Below, piece after piece: positions 21,781 to 33,599 of a stretch of DNA of 64,000 nt. Position 1 is the stretch's first letter, and each line of letters starts with the position of its first letter. The stretch spans positions 186,001 to 250,000 of the forward strand of contig JAODTK010005542.1 of the NCBI GenBank assembly GCA_026419785.1. Direction: 5' to 3'. The position numbers and the translations under genes are program-made. The stretch comes from Sclerodactyla briareus (Eukaryota; Echinodermata; Holothuroidea; Dendrochirotida; Sclerodactylidae). The notes under the pieces were generated by a model, which worked only from the letters and a program-made list of their open reading frames with translations, did no database searches and had not been told where the DNA came from.

Positions 21781-24150
21781 AAACTTCGAAAAGTTTCATG
21801 AACACTTTTTTCACAACTTCATTAAATATTTTGATTCCAATGTCTAAAATGACCCCCAAAAATATGCATTGAAGGGGGGGGGGTTGGGCACTTGGAAGGG
21901 GGGGGGGGAACACTTTCGTGGAAAAAAAAAAAAAAATATATTTGGAAATTATTTTTCTTTTTCAATACGTTCAGAGATTTGAAGCCTGATCGGTTTTTTT
22001 AGAGTTTAAAAAGTATCAAAGGGTCTTCCAGAATAATTGTGTGAGAATTTACACGGATAATGATTTTCGGAAATTGGCAAGATATCTGGAAAATTGAAAG
22101 ACTGAATAGAGTCCACACATTTAAGGAGTGGCGATGAGATCCTGCAACTCCCGGGATTGTCTCTCTGTTTCAGAATGGGATAAAAAAGCACAACATACCT
22201 AACAACCTCGTTTTATTCCGTTCTTCTTGATTAGGTTCCACCTTCCAGAGGAGGACATACGTGAGGTTAAAACAACTAACTATGTCATTGTCCCCGAGAG
22301 CTGACAGAAGACCAGAAGCACATACGCATTTGTAAATCCGGGCTTTCAGAACTGTTTCGACAATGCTAAAGTATTCGTGAGGCATCCAGGGGTTTCGTCG
22401 CGATTGCAAGCTCTTCTCAAAACCATTCCTGTTCAGGCAGGACAGCAGGGACAGGTATCCACAAACCAGGCCAGCAGCTTGACGTTAGGTTAAAATTTCA
22501 ACTCCCTATCTTTGCGATGACACTGTACACGGTAGAACAGTACCGCCCAACCAGGGCACTTCACTAATTACTCCAACAGCGGAAATAAAGCCATAACATA
22601 AGGGACGATGACAATAACAACCAACATAGGATTTGTTGTTGATTCACCCACTGTATGTACTAAAGTCAGATAGATATATCCTCGATCCAGTAATAAAACT
22701 GTTCTGCCAAAACAAATATGATAGTTTAGAATAGACTGAAATTCCAAACCATCTGCGAATAATATCTTTTTTCCTTAGTCCCTTGCACAATATAGATGAA
22801 TACAAAAATTTCAATACACGCTATTATAGCAATGTCAATAGAATGTCTACGACAAAAATCCGTCACTCGGCATTATAATGGAAGTTAGAGAGTAGACGGA
22901 GTGAAGATGCTTGCAGCCACACACCCCGGGAAAGTAGCATTCTGTTTTTCACTTCTATATGTCGAACTGCACAGCGAGTGGGTTTCAAAAGCAAATCAAT
23001 TACAATCTTCCAATGATTATGAAATTGCAATGTTCGTAGAAACAATCACGACAGTCGATGATGAGTCTATTGGAGCGACCGTCGTTTCAATGACCAACGG
23101 TCTCAACCAATAGTCTATAACAAATAATGGTAATAATAAATACTAAAAATGAGCTGTTCGGTTACTAGGATGGTCGTACTCTGAATGTAGAAAAAATAGA
23201 AATCATCCATTGTCGTTATAATCGGTGAATTGCTATTTGCTGTTAGGCTATTGGCTGAGAAAGAACCAAACAATTTCAAGTTTATTTTATAGCAACTATA
23301 TGCTATCGATATGTGACCTAGTCTTGTGTGGCATACTTTAGCCGTGACGGTATCCAGTGATACGAATAACAAGTTCAAGTTAAGAATAAATTCCGTTACG
23401 GATCTCATGGCTGAAATATAGGAACATACATGGCAGGCAAATCGCCAGGTCAGAAAAAATAATGCCTTGAAATGCAGTATTAGTTGAAGAGGCTGATATT
23501 GCATAAGGTTTCTATTCGTGTATACTGTGAGATGGTATTCCTCTGTTGGATATTGCGTATTAACCAACGCCAGGAGGTGAAAGAATCCCCTCTTTTGCAA
23601 AACAAATTATGCGGCAACGAATAGGCCGTTAGTCCGTGTCCGAAGGGTTCGAAATGAAAACCTTGGCAGTGTGGGGCTTGATGGTGACATACACGAAAAG
23701 TTTATTTATCTAGGCGCGAATTGTCTTTATGACGCCGAAAAAGTTTAATGTTGAGGCTATGCACCGAACTAACAACTGAACTAGAAGATTTCTATCGTGG
23801 CCAAACGTTGAAAAGCGACCCCCAAATTGTGGTTGGGAAAAAAGGGTTAGCATACATATAGTCAGCAATGGTCGGTTCAAAAACCCCAATACTAATGGAG
23901 GCTTGTGAACTGCGGCAAGGAGCCCCGACGAATGAAACTCCTACAAAATTGGAAACGCTTAGTCCCATTTTTTTAAAATCGGAAAAAATACGGTGGTTTA
24001 GGGGAGGCAATTCCCAATTTAGCATTGGAAACATTATCCTTATTACTAATTGCTACATAGCCCAATACGCGCACGGACATATAAAATTTGGATTTACCAG
24101 GAGGAAGAAGGGGGAAGGAGACAAATGTGTATACAAGTTTGCTAGTTACA
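21780..24150 (+). repeat. Block D, copy 1
   Basis: This matches 46700-48620 and 49454-50800 on the same strand. Anchors are 'ATTGAAAGACTGAATAGAG' (22095) versus 'ATTGAAAGACCGAATTGAT' (46992), 'AACATACCT' (22192 versus 47068), 'CAGGCCAGC' (22469 versus 47351), 'GATGCTTGCAGC' (22905 versus 47773), 'CACAGCGAGTGG' (22971) and 'AAATACGGTGGTTTAG' (23986 versus 48488 and 50668). The match ends near 24150, where block A begins. The last 0.8 kb present in the 47-51 kb copies is absent here. The 161-codon frame on the - strand at 23115-23600 is not kept in the other copies. Confidence 0.75.
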
Positions 24151-24189
24151 CAACATTTTCAAGAGTGTGTCTGCACCAAAAAGACGGTA

Positions 24190-24927
24190 AGCGTGCTTGA
24201 AATGCTCAGGACTGCTTGCGAAATCTTTCCCCATACTTTACTTCAACTTAATCGGTACCCAGTGGGGATGGTTGTTCCCACTTTTCCTCAATAGGAGATA
24301 TCACCTCACACGACCGAATTGCACAATTATATGCATTGTTTCATTCCGACGAGTGTGTGATTTTGTGGAATTCGTGATGTGAATTTTTTGATGCATAACC
24401 CTCGAACCCAGAAACAAGGAGGGACGGTGTGAGGACTCCCCAATTTCACTGTGCTTGATAAATTTAGACAGACATTATCGCAAAGTAAAGCATTAAATAA
24501 GGAACCTTGCAGAGAAGAGACCAACCATAATTACAAACAAACAAACAAAAATCCCGGGTGCTGGAGGTTCAATGAAGATACCCCAAAAAATGTGCATGCA
24601 CACAAAAGAATCAGTACAATGCAAATTCTTGAGATCGGACATTTCATATGTATTAACATTCCTTCATAGATGAGATATTTTACTCATAACTATCGATAAA
24701 TTGCATGTGTGCGGCTAGATACATGCAGCCTTCTAAAAACACTCCTGTCATCTGGAATGGGTGGGTCAATAAACCCATTTTTTATTTCCCTCCCACACTA
24801 CGCTAGTCTTCAACCCCCCTCCCCTCACCTCCTCCCCTCGCATTCGAACAACCATGTCAGTTCCCTTCCGGAAGGAGGAAAAACGGTTACTAGGATCAGT
24901 CTTCCTTAAAAAAACTGTTATTGAAAG
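24190..24927 (+). repeat. Block A, copy 2, first part
   Basis: This matches 60150-61230. Anchors are 'CTTGAAATGCTCAGGACTGCTTG' (24197 versus 60150, one difference), 'ATTATCGCAAAGT' (24475 versus 60425), 'TTCTTGAGATCGGACATTTCATATG' at 24627 versus 60558, 'GTGCGGCTAG' (24708) and 'CTCCCACACTACGCT' (24791 versus 61125). It lacks the MITE present at 60604-61033 and is broken at 24928 by a hAT-like insertion. Confidence 0.8.
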
Positions 24928-25019
24928 CAGTGGCGTAGGAACAAATTTTGAGTGGGGGGGGGGCGGCTGGTAGTTGGCTGACGGACTCTGGGGGAGGGGG
25001 TCTAAGGGAGGGGGTTGTC

Positions 25020-26100
25020 CCCCTCCCCTTTGGAGAATTTTTGCATTTTCAGTGACATTAGATTGCATTTGGTTGCATTATAGACTCCAAACCACTTGCT
25101 CCTTCCAGAAATATTTTTTGCAATTTCACATGTTTTTAGATGCGATTGCTGTATGAATTTTTCGTGATTTTTTCTGCCAAATTGTAGGCAGGTGAGTTTC
25201 CTTCTTTGGAGTTGGTATAATCTCCCTTTCCGGGGACCGCCGATGTTCCCCTATACCACGTGGAGAAATTTTTGCATTTCAGGTGGCCTGAGATGAGTGG
25301 CAATTTGGCTCAACACAGGACTCTGCAAACACAATTCGTCCATAACTAGTGCATTCTCACATGTCGTTTGATGCTGTTTGCTGCTTTGAATAGCTGTGAT
25401 GTTTGCTGCCGAATCGGGCGGTCGTAAATGTTTCTTTGGAGTTGGTCTCATTCTCCCTTTTCAGGGAACCGTCGAAGTCCCCCTACCCAACTTTGGGAAT
25501 TTGTGCATTTTTTTTTTTTTTTCAGGTGGCCGAGATGAAATTGGTGTTGCATGCAATAGTATAGGACTCCGAACACACTTCTTTCCAGAAATAATGTGCA
25601 TTATCCAGCCTTTAAGATTGCGATTGCGGCTTCAAAGTCTTGTGATGTGCATGCCAAATCAAGGGGCGTGGGTAGTTCCCTTCTTGGGAGCTTGATCTAA
25701 GTCTCACCTTTCAGGGGGAATACAGAGAAGTCAACCCCCCACTTCCTTGGGAAGATTTTGCATTTTTAGGTGGCCCTCACTGCAATTTCTGGTGCCAATA
25801 TAGCACTCCAAAACACTAACTTCGTTCGAGAAATGATTGGGCATTTTCACATGTCCTTAGATGGATTGCTGCTCTGAATCTTGTAAGTGTTCTCTGCAAA
25901 TCGAAGGGGGAAGGGACCTTCTTTGCGAAGTTGGTTGATTCACCTTTAAGAGGGACGCCAATCCCGCCTTCTCACTTTACGAATGTTTACATATTCAAAG
26001 TGTCCTAGATGCAATTTGGTGCATTATCACCTCAAAACACAAACTTCGTTCAGAAATAAAATTTTGGCATTTTCACATGACCGTAGACTCATGCGATTCG
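25020..26100 (+). repeat. 232-bp tandem repeats, about five copies
   Basis: A unit beginning near 'GGAGAATTTTTGCATTTTCAG' recurs at about 25030, 25260, 25493, 25749 and 25977, spacings of roughly 230, 233, 256 and 228. Each unit contains a 'GCATTTTC/AGGTG' start, a 'CACTC/ACTCCAAAACAC' segment, a 'CAGAAAT' segment, 'CATTTTCACATG' and 'TAGATG', then a C-rich end. The copies differ by roughly a fifth by eye. The array lies wholly inside the hAT-like element, a common place for subterminal arrays. It has no coding frame in common. Confidence 0.8.
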
Positions 26101-26970
26101 ACAATTTGCTACTCTGGCTCTGGTGATCGCTTTTTCTGCCAAATTGTGCTGAGCACGAAGGCAGTAAGGGCCTATTATTGCGAAGCTGCCGTCGAATTCA
26201 CACTTTTCAGGAACCATGCATCAAGGCACTCCAGTTTGTGCATTCGGATGACCCAGGGTATCTATAGATTTCCTTTACCACGTTCCCGTTTCTGTCGAGG
26301 CAAATATTTAAAAAATAGATTGCCCGAATATATAAAGGCGCATCGAATTTCAGTGAAAGTTTACGGGTGCACGGGTACATAAAATCGCTTCGCGCGCCAA
26401 CCTTGACTCAATTCAGTGATATTTTATTTAAAAAAACTACGATTGCATACTTTGCCGAGAATTTTAGGAAATTGATCGATTGCTCCCTAAAACTCGCCTC
26501 TCTCGGTTTTTCCTATATATGGCGTCTCATTTTGGACCAGGCGGAGGAAAATGCCTTTTCTCCGAAATGGAGAGCTGGGAAGAGGGCGGGCGCTTGGCTA
26601 TCCTATGTCCACGCTTCAGCAGATTATCCAGGACCTATTTGTAAAAAATGCAGTCACCGGTATACTACTCTAGAGAAAAAATTGCTCGAATTTATACTTT
26701 AACAATACAGGAACGATACAATTGGTCACCACTGCGCGACGAGGCGCGCTAATTTTGCCCATTTTGTGGGATATCGATCGAAAAATTGGACTATCAGCAG
26801 AAAATTCAAGCAATACTGAATGAAAATGAAGAAAGTGGGGGAAAGCAGGAATGACAAATGCTATTTGGAAAATCAAAAAGGGGATTTTCGGACTGTCCGA
26901 GGTGGGGGGGGGGGAAGGCCTTGCCCCTCCACATTTTTCACTGGGGGGCTGGCGCACCCAGACACCCCCG
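26100..26970. other. Right part of the hAT-like element; no gene
   Basis: Unique-looking sequence between the tandem repeats and the right terminal inverted repeat. Two open frames of about 110 codons overlap (26077-26382 and 26367-26702, + strand) but show no transposase motif: no DDE-type signature, no zinc finger and no hAT dimerisation segment. A G-rich run lies near 26903-26915. Confidence 0.45.
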
Positions 26971-26984
26971 GTTCCTACGCCCTG

Positions 26985-28560
26985 AAAACTCGGCCTCTGA
27001 GACATTCTATCGAAAAGGTCACCATGTGCTAAATAAACGATTGAATAATACCTGTTTTTATTTACCGTAGCTGGGTTATACGGTGATAGTGATGCTCAGT
27101 TTCAGTGTCCATCTATCTTCATTATTCATATATTCAGGAATCTGTATCGGTAGAAAGATGTTCATTTGAGGTAACACTACCGCCCGCCGATATTAGATTA
27201 ACTGTCACCCTGGTCTGAAAAAGGGAATTCATCAATTCTGAAAACAACCCACAAATTCCCATTATTGCCTATATTGGTTTATGATCGGCTCATCACAATC
27301 ACATGACCTCTATCCTTTCTGCATTAACTTGTTTTGACAGTGCTTGTGAAATACTAATAAAACGTGTGAAAGTTGCGCGACGGCTCAATGTGTTGTATAG
27401 AGGAATATTTGGAAATAGTCTCTAAGAGAGTTTGTTCTTCAAATTTGTATTTTCAGAATAGGGAAAGCGCAATTGCGATTTCCCAGAAGCAGTTGCGATT
27501 CCTATCCGCAGAATAACGGAATCGGCTCGTTTCCGTAAGTATTTAGTGATGGGAGTCTCGACCAGCTGTTGTCTCTCACACAGCGATAACATTTCCTCCC
27601 ACATGATGGCGCTCCACACGGTTTGTAAAGGATCCGTAGGCCCTCTTCGTAGTATTTTGGATGCGCTGGCTGGAACTTGTTTCCGATCAAGAGCTTGAGT
27701 TAGAGGCCGAGGATTAAAGATTTGAATCAGAGTATTGGGAAAGTGGAAGATGATTCGCGCGAGAAAAGTACTGGGCTACAGCTGGGAGTTGTACGAAGTG
27801 TTATAAAGACTCCAGTTTCCAGGCGAGCACGTCATCATCAATTATTAAAGTCATGGTAGAGTACCGAGTACTAGATGGGAAAATACAGCTGATTTGCGAG
27901 GGGCAAAGCTTGTGCGTCTGCGTTCCAGGGACGATCTATCTAGTCTATGTAGCATTCAATGTCCCACTCCATCGGGCTATGCTGTTAACAGTTGCAGCTC
28001 TCAGGTGGTAATATTTTAACAATTTTCGGTTAATGCCTAACGTGAGAACAAAGCGCCTGCTTTCGGGTTCGAACTTTAATATTTCTCTTCCTCGTACCGT
28101 TAGCTCGGACATTCACAATTTTACCCTAGGCAGTGAGCAAGAAGTATGAATCAGTAGCTCCTAAGTGCTCTAAACATACCCAATGACCAGAGGTCTCACC
28201 TTCGAATTTGACTGTATGTTGGCATTCTGTCTACATACGGACTGAATTAACAAATTGGGATCGAATATGCAGGTCAAAAACACAATACGTGACCTCCAGG
28301 ACCCACATCCCAACTTGAATTTTGAGAACATAGGTAGACCGCCGACCAGGTTCTGGGAAAATGATATAAACTTACAAAATGTGTATTAAATATTCAAAAT
28401 TACATCAAGAACGACCTCCAGTAAAGCGGAGCTATGTGAAATCTTTCCGTATTTTCAAGGCTTTGGGAAAGTAATTTTCAGGTAGCCTGTAAGAAAACTG
28501 AAGAAAAGTGCTACGAGTGAACTAACTCAAGCACTGTTTGTGCCATGAGTTCACCGTGAT
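26985..28560 (+). repeat. Block A, copy 2, remainder
   Basis: This continues block A after the hAT-like insertion. It matches 61254-62190 and then 63130-63600. Anchors are 'TTTATTTACCG' (27056 versus 61313), 'ATCACAATCACAT' (27291 versus 61387), 'TTTTGGATGCGCTGGCTGGA' (27656 versus 61782), 'ATGATTCGCGCGAGAA' (27750 versus 61877), 'ATCAATTATTAAAGTCAT' (27838 versus 61964), then 'TCGGGCTATGCTG' (27972 versus 63160) and 'CCTAGGCAGTGAG' (28124 versus 63276). The Rex1-like insertion of copy 3 falls at about 27940 here, so this copy is its empty site. The open frames are not shared. Confidence 0.8.
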
Positions 28561-28879
28561 GTCTTACTCAGGGGTTGACAACTGCCCTATCATGATATTC
28601 TAGAAGTGTTGCCACTCTGCTTTTTCACCTTTTCACTACGCAGAGGATCATATTCACTTAAGCGTCCAAAAGAGCACCTCACCCTAAGAACTGCTCATTG
28701 CGGACCTGTAAGGAAATAAGATTCCTACAGGTCGACTTTCGTGAATGTCGTTTGTGAATTAGAAATAATTCGAAGTCATGAATAGAATTGGTAGATAGGT
28801 TGAGTCTCGTCTATTCGACACGTTCGATGATACCGCCGCGAATGACGATCTTGTGCAAGGTTTGATGCTACCCCGAAAC

Positions 28880-29870
28880 TGTTGATTTTGTGTCTTTGAA
28901 TTGCAACTTCGAAGTTGGGTTACGATTTAATGAATGAGATGTAGCCTAAATACAAAAGGGATGGGAAGAAGACAATTTATGTAAGTGACAGGAAATTGTC
29001 ACAAAGGAAAAAACCTGAGCAGAGAAGAGACAACAGTGAAAACAATTTTGTCTGGATGTTTGGTTAAACTGTGCACACACATACACACAAAATGTACAAT
29101 GCAATCAGGCATATACATTTTCAGTATCGGACATCGAATTTATATGTGTTAACTTGTTTCTTGACTTTTCGAGAAATGCAGGAATGAGGCGGGTTCAAAC
29201 AGGATGAATAGTAGAAGAGGTTATTCACGCCCATCTGGGAGGGAGGGGGTTATAAACTCGTTACCTCCACTACACGCCACACCCAAGTGCGCCCTCGCTT
29301 AGAATGTTTTTTTTTCCTCCGAGGTACTCCCCTCCACGCCGTATCGGAATACTGGATACCAGTCTTCCTCTAAAACTCCTCAATTGAGATGCCGCCAGAG
29401 ACTATTTGTGAATAACATCATCAATCATATACCGCGATAATTCCAGTCCTTGAAGGTCTACTGATGTTAGTCCGCCCCAATCGCCCTGATATCATTATAC
29501 TGAGCAGCATCAGGATCCGTATGCTGGTGTTCATTCGAAGAATTCTCCACCACCTGATATTAGATCAATTGCCATAACTTCTCCTGCAACAGTGCAGAAC
29601 CAAATATTCAAAAATCTCAAAATATCCATTTTCGCTAATATGTATTAGAATCTGGTAACCACGATACATGCCTTTCATTATTTCTGCATACCAGGCAGCA
29701 GTAAGCGGTAACTCATGTCGACAGTGAAGGTGTGTGAAACTACTACGTAACAAGTATGCCCGGACGCATTATGTTGTTCGGAGATATTTGGCGATGTGAT
29801 ATCTCTAAAGAGATTTCTCGGTCCTGCAGTTGTTTGGTGAGAAAAGGGATGATGATGCGCGATGTTTCGA
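28880..29870 (+). repeat. Block A, extra partial copy
   Basis: After block A copy 2, its first part begins again. 28890-29180 matches 24400-24665 and 60345-60600 ('TCCTAAATACAA', 'GAGAAGAGAC', 'ATCGGACAT...TATGTGTTAAC'). 29190-29420 matches 61060-61260, and 29725-29840 matches 61440-61540 ('TGAAACTACTA', 'GAGATATTT', 'TCTCTAAAG'). So this segment is a local tandem repeat of block A with a period of about 4.5 kb. It ends near 29870. Confidence 0.65.
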
Positions 29871-29879
29871 CCCTACAGG

Positions 29880-30440
29880 CCTAAAACAGTATCACTCAAT
29901 TCTGAGAATAAAGGACTCAATTTGCCTTGTACGTTATTTAGCTTTATTGTAGTCTCGGCACTGTGTAGCCTTGATGATTCTCACAATAACGTTATCTTCA
30001 ATATCATCATTACACTAACTATACTTGAAATTATATTAACAGGAGTGCAAAAATTCAAATGGAACAATCAGATCGTCGCAGTCTTCATGCTATGTAACAG
30101 AGCTCCGTGTGTTAATACTATCGCAATTGTAGGTCCGTGGCAGAACTTTTATTTCCAACTTTGTCAGTTTCCTATCCTCAGAACCAAATAGTCATTGACA
30201 GCAAATCCATGACACAGTTTAAGGCCGACACTTGCTGTTTACAACCAATCCTACTTAATACCCCAAAAGATATAATACAAAGCACTACCCACAGGTGAGT
30301 GAAACTAAACCATTTTCAGTCCGCAGCGGTTAGTAGTTTCAGCCATATCAACAACAATCTGTTCTGTTGGAGTTCTGTTGTGTGGTCCTGACTTGAATAT
30401 ATCATGGTGTTTGTGAAATCCATCCAACGCTCCGGTATCC
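29880..30440. other. No recognisable gene
   Basis: A 109-codon open frame (29862-30191, + strand) with a hydrophobic central stretch has no family I recognise. It may belong to the 5' side of the CR1-type element that follows, but no motif supports that. Confidence 0.4.
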
Positions 30441-31080
30441 CAGATCTTTCATTAGGTGTGGGTTGCATATCGTTCCCCAACAGCCCAGAAAGCATTAAGC
30501 CATTCGACATACTATTCACGGTTTCCGAGAAATGTGCATGTCCATGGGTGATTTAAACTATCCTGATCTATCTGGTCTTAGGGTTAGTAGGGGTAGCCCA
30601 CGCTTTGATATTTTGGAATGTCACCCAAGATTGTTCTTCCGCAGCCACGTCATTTCTATACGCAGAGAGCATAATACTCCTGGATATAGGTGATAATGTC
30701 GCGCATCTAGTTAAAGTTTGTGCAAGGATCAGGTATTAAACTGTAGATATGTCTGTCTATCAATAGTCCACAGAGCGCGAGATCGTTCTGTTATCGAAAG
30801 GCGATTTGAATGGCATTTCTGAGTAATGTAGATTGGCCTTATGTGTTAGGAGGTTTTAATGCTGCCGACTCATGGAAAAGTTACATTGGAATAGTTAACG
30901 AGATAATGGAGTTGCGTTACTTGGAAGAAGAAGCTTCGCACCAAGAACAAAAGGCTTCGTTGGATGGGAAGAAAAAATTTCTGGCCATTGAACGTAAGGG
31001 AAGATTCAGACTTTATCGTTCATGGTTCTCGTCGGATTAGATCAGCAAAAGGTCAGAAAAAAGCTAGCCAAAGTTAAGTT
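30440..31080 (+). pseudogene. CR1/L2-like endonuclease and linker fragment
   Basis: 'GVGCISFPNSPESIKPFD' at 30455-30508 matches the 'G.vYR.P.S......F' motif of CR1-type endonucleases. After a frame change, 'MGDLNYPDLSG' (30545-30577) matches the 'GDFN' catalytic motif. A degraded segment follows, and then 'FLSNVDWPYVLGG' with 'DSWKSYIGIVNEIM' (30817-30920) matches the conserved 'DW..vl...d...aW..f..il' linker into the polymerase. 'RFRLYRSW' near 31005 is like 'rlfrkyr'. In an intact element this part nicks DNA and leads into the reverse transcriptase. No polymerase follows, so the piece is a truncated or broken copy. Confidence 0.7.
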
Positions 31081-31106
31081 TTCTTGTGCAAGCTAATTGA
31101 TTTTTT

Positions 31107-31361
31107 TTGATCGACAGATGTCTGTTCCAATTAGCTAGTATTTCAGTAGAGAAAACTGAAATCTTTAATATTCGTGCATTCCAGAGTCGAAAGCTTGCGG
31201 ATGATACCATTTTCGAACGAAGATGTTGCAATTGTGTAACGGGGCAGTGCAAAAGTGTGCATGTTGATTTCAACAATCGCAACGCTTCTGTCAAGTTGAA
31301 TGGCCCAAATATTCAGGAGGTGAGTTCAGGAAATCCAGTCATATTGGATTCGTATCTTTAA
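31107..31361 (+). other. Possible exon or open frame of unknown origin
   Basis: An 84-codon frame is bounded by a plausible splice acceptor (a T-rich stretch ending 'CGACAG' at 31117) and a consensus donor ('GAG|GTGAGT' at 31319/31320). The 202-base interval 31118-31319 is open and encodes a cysteine-containing stretch ('RRCCNCVTGQC'). I do not recognise the protein. It follows a retrotransposon fragment, so chance is a real possibility. I could not find a second exon. Confidence 0.25.
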
Positions 31362-31364
31362 GAA

Positions 31365-33590
31365 AAAAATATTCATGTTCGAATAATAAAGTCATCATCG
31401 TCATTATGTACATTGTCATCGCGGTATCCTTCCTTTCGTTAATTGGGATAGCTCGTCCACTTTGAATACCAAAACAAAGCCCATAGCAGAAAGAAAAAGG
31501 ATCCTATTACGGATCCATATGGTATGTCTTTAGCAAAATAAATCTGGCAAGTACGATAAATCATCTAAGCGATGTGTAGATGGTTGATTTGAAAATGCTT
31601 CAGAGGCTATTGTCACGAAAGTTGGGGGACGTCGAAAGAGACTGATCCAGGGGGTAAAATAATCACAGCAAAAATACGATCCAAAACATTGATTCTCCTT
31701 TATTGTTCTCTTCTCTCGGATTAATGAGAATTAACAGAATCCATCTTATATATTAGAATTAAACTTGTGCCCTAAAAATACTGACTGAAATACTATCAAC
31801 CTATTAGCACTCTCATTATCCGATATAATTCTGATTAATGATCGTCGCAGCAGACCCGTATTTCGAACTTCACAGTGGATTTAAATGGTTACCAAATCCT
31901 AGATCCTGATTGGACAAAAGTAAAGACGTCACAAACTTGTCATCAGAAGGCGAACGAAAAGGACAGTTTTATAATTAAATTAAAAATACTAAATAAAATA
32001 ATCAAAACGAGCAAAATCTGACAATGGCAAAATACTCGACAGGAAGGGGAAAAATAGGAGAATCATACTTAATCAATTACAATTTTAATTGACTTGCTTA
32101 AAGAATTATACGAATCACGAAAGTGAGCTAAGAATAGGCAAGTCAGGCATTTCAGCAGAAAAACCCTAGAATTAATTGATTGCGTTCCTAAAAATCCACT
32201 AATGAAATACATTATTAATACGGGAGAATTTCTAGCACAAAAGGTACTGCTTCTTACTTTCTAAAAGTTTACGACGGATAACGTAACCTAGTCAGAAAAA
32301 CCTCAGGGTACCATACAGAAAAAGAACAGGGTGACCTCCTCTCAGGCTGTGAAAATGCGGCTTACTCGCGGTAATATGGCACAAATGGAAGGGTATACAA
32401 CCGATGTACACTGATGAACGGGCAAGGTCCCACCTCTATCACTACGCCAGTATTACGACGTTGGCGAACCATTACACGACACGAAATTCCTGAGGATACA
32501 TAATGTGGCTTGTAACATTTCTTATTGGTTCTCGAGAGTCTTCCCTCCCTAAACCAGCCACATATTTGTAAAATGTATGAATGATTAGAGGCAAGAAGGC
32601 GTATAGCTATACTCCTGGCACTCTGCCCGCCACAATTTGGGTGCTCTCAAACGTACCTTTCATCTTGACACAACCGACCCATGGAAGGGTGTTTTTTGAG
32701 AGACTACAACAGACCTCGCGTTAATATAACATATGTTACTCAGAGCGTAGAAATACGTTAAAAATTTATAATAACTGGTGTCAACACCAGTGTCCAATGG
32801 TGTGGGATGAAGTTGATGAACGGTTGTATTGCAATTCAGTCACATACGCCCAACGATTGCTCGGAAGAATCAAACTGTGGTGATGTAATGTCGTTTGCCA
32901 CCTTGGCAAAAATGTCAGTGACATCTCAACCACAATCACTTCTAGCGCGCCAATGACAAGTGTTTGTATTCATGTACATCTTTTGTGTGATGTCGTCATG
33001 CCATGGCTCATGTGATGACGCCATGGCCACAGTAATCTTCGCTAATTACGCGCGTCAAATTTGGGTGGGGTAAAGGCCAATGGTCATGTAAGAAATTTTC
33101 TTTAAGCTATCACAGGTGGGAAGAAGAAGTCACTTCAAAAACCCTTACACCCCAAATTGAAGGGTTTTAGCATGTTTGCTTGTTGAGATATTCCAACTCA
33201 CTTTTTGAGAAATTCGAGGAATTAATGGAACATCACGGGGGGGGGGGTGTGCTAGGTGCCAATAAACCCTACACAGGAAAGTTGCAGCGTGCACCAACAG
33301 GAAAAATCAAGGGCACCTTAGATTTTTTCAAATTTGCAGTAGCTGATTGTGCTTATTGGCACATTCGAATCGGCTAAATTCGGTCTGGAGGTTCGGCTGT
33401 CATAGTGCAATATAGAGTTAAACAGAATTGCAGTCGATGCAAATGACTTTTGGCCTTTTTAAAGTCAACTTTCTTATAACTGGAGAAGGCAACAATTCAC
33501 ACAATTCCAGACAAAACTAGGCCCTAATACCAGGCCAGAGTTCGGATTGGATTAGGACTAAAATCTGTATAAACAGTCAGTCGATTATCT
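31365..33590. other. AT-rich DNA without recognisable genes
   Basis: No frame here exceeds about 65 codons, and none carries a motif. A G10 run lies near 33237-33247. I see no clear match to other parts of the window. Confidence 0.5.
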
Positions 33591-33599
33591 CCGGCGGGA

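Larger units (their letters stand above)
24928..26984. mobile_element. hAT-like DNA element, non-autonomous
   Basis: The left end reads 'CAGTGGCGTAGGAAC' (24928-24942) and the right end 'GTTCCTACGCCCTG' (26971-26984), which are reverse complements apart from one base. Both are followed inward by G- or C-rich subterminal tracts. Such CAGTGGCG ends are typical of hAT-type elements. The flanks on both sides belong to block A: the left resembles 29360-29385 and the right resembles 61254-61310, so the third block A copy (around 61254-61263) is an empty site. A candidate target duplication is 'TTGAAAGC' against 'CTGAAAAC' (6 of 8). The interior holds five 232-bp tandem repeats and no transposase that I can recognise. 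Confidence 0.6.

Noticed and set aside
23115..23600. 161-codon frame on the - strand
   Set aside because: It lies in block D and is not preserved in the two other copies of that block; its length is near chance for this window.
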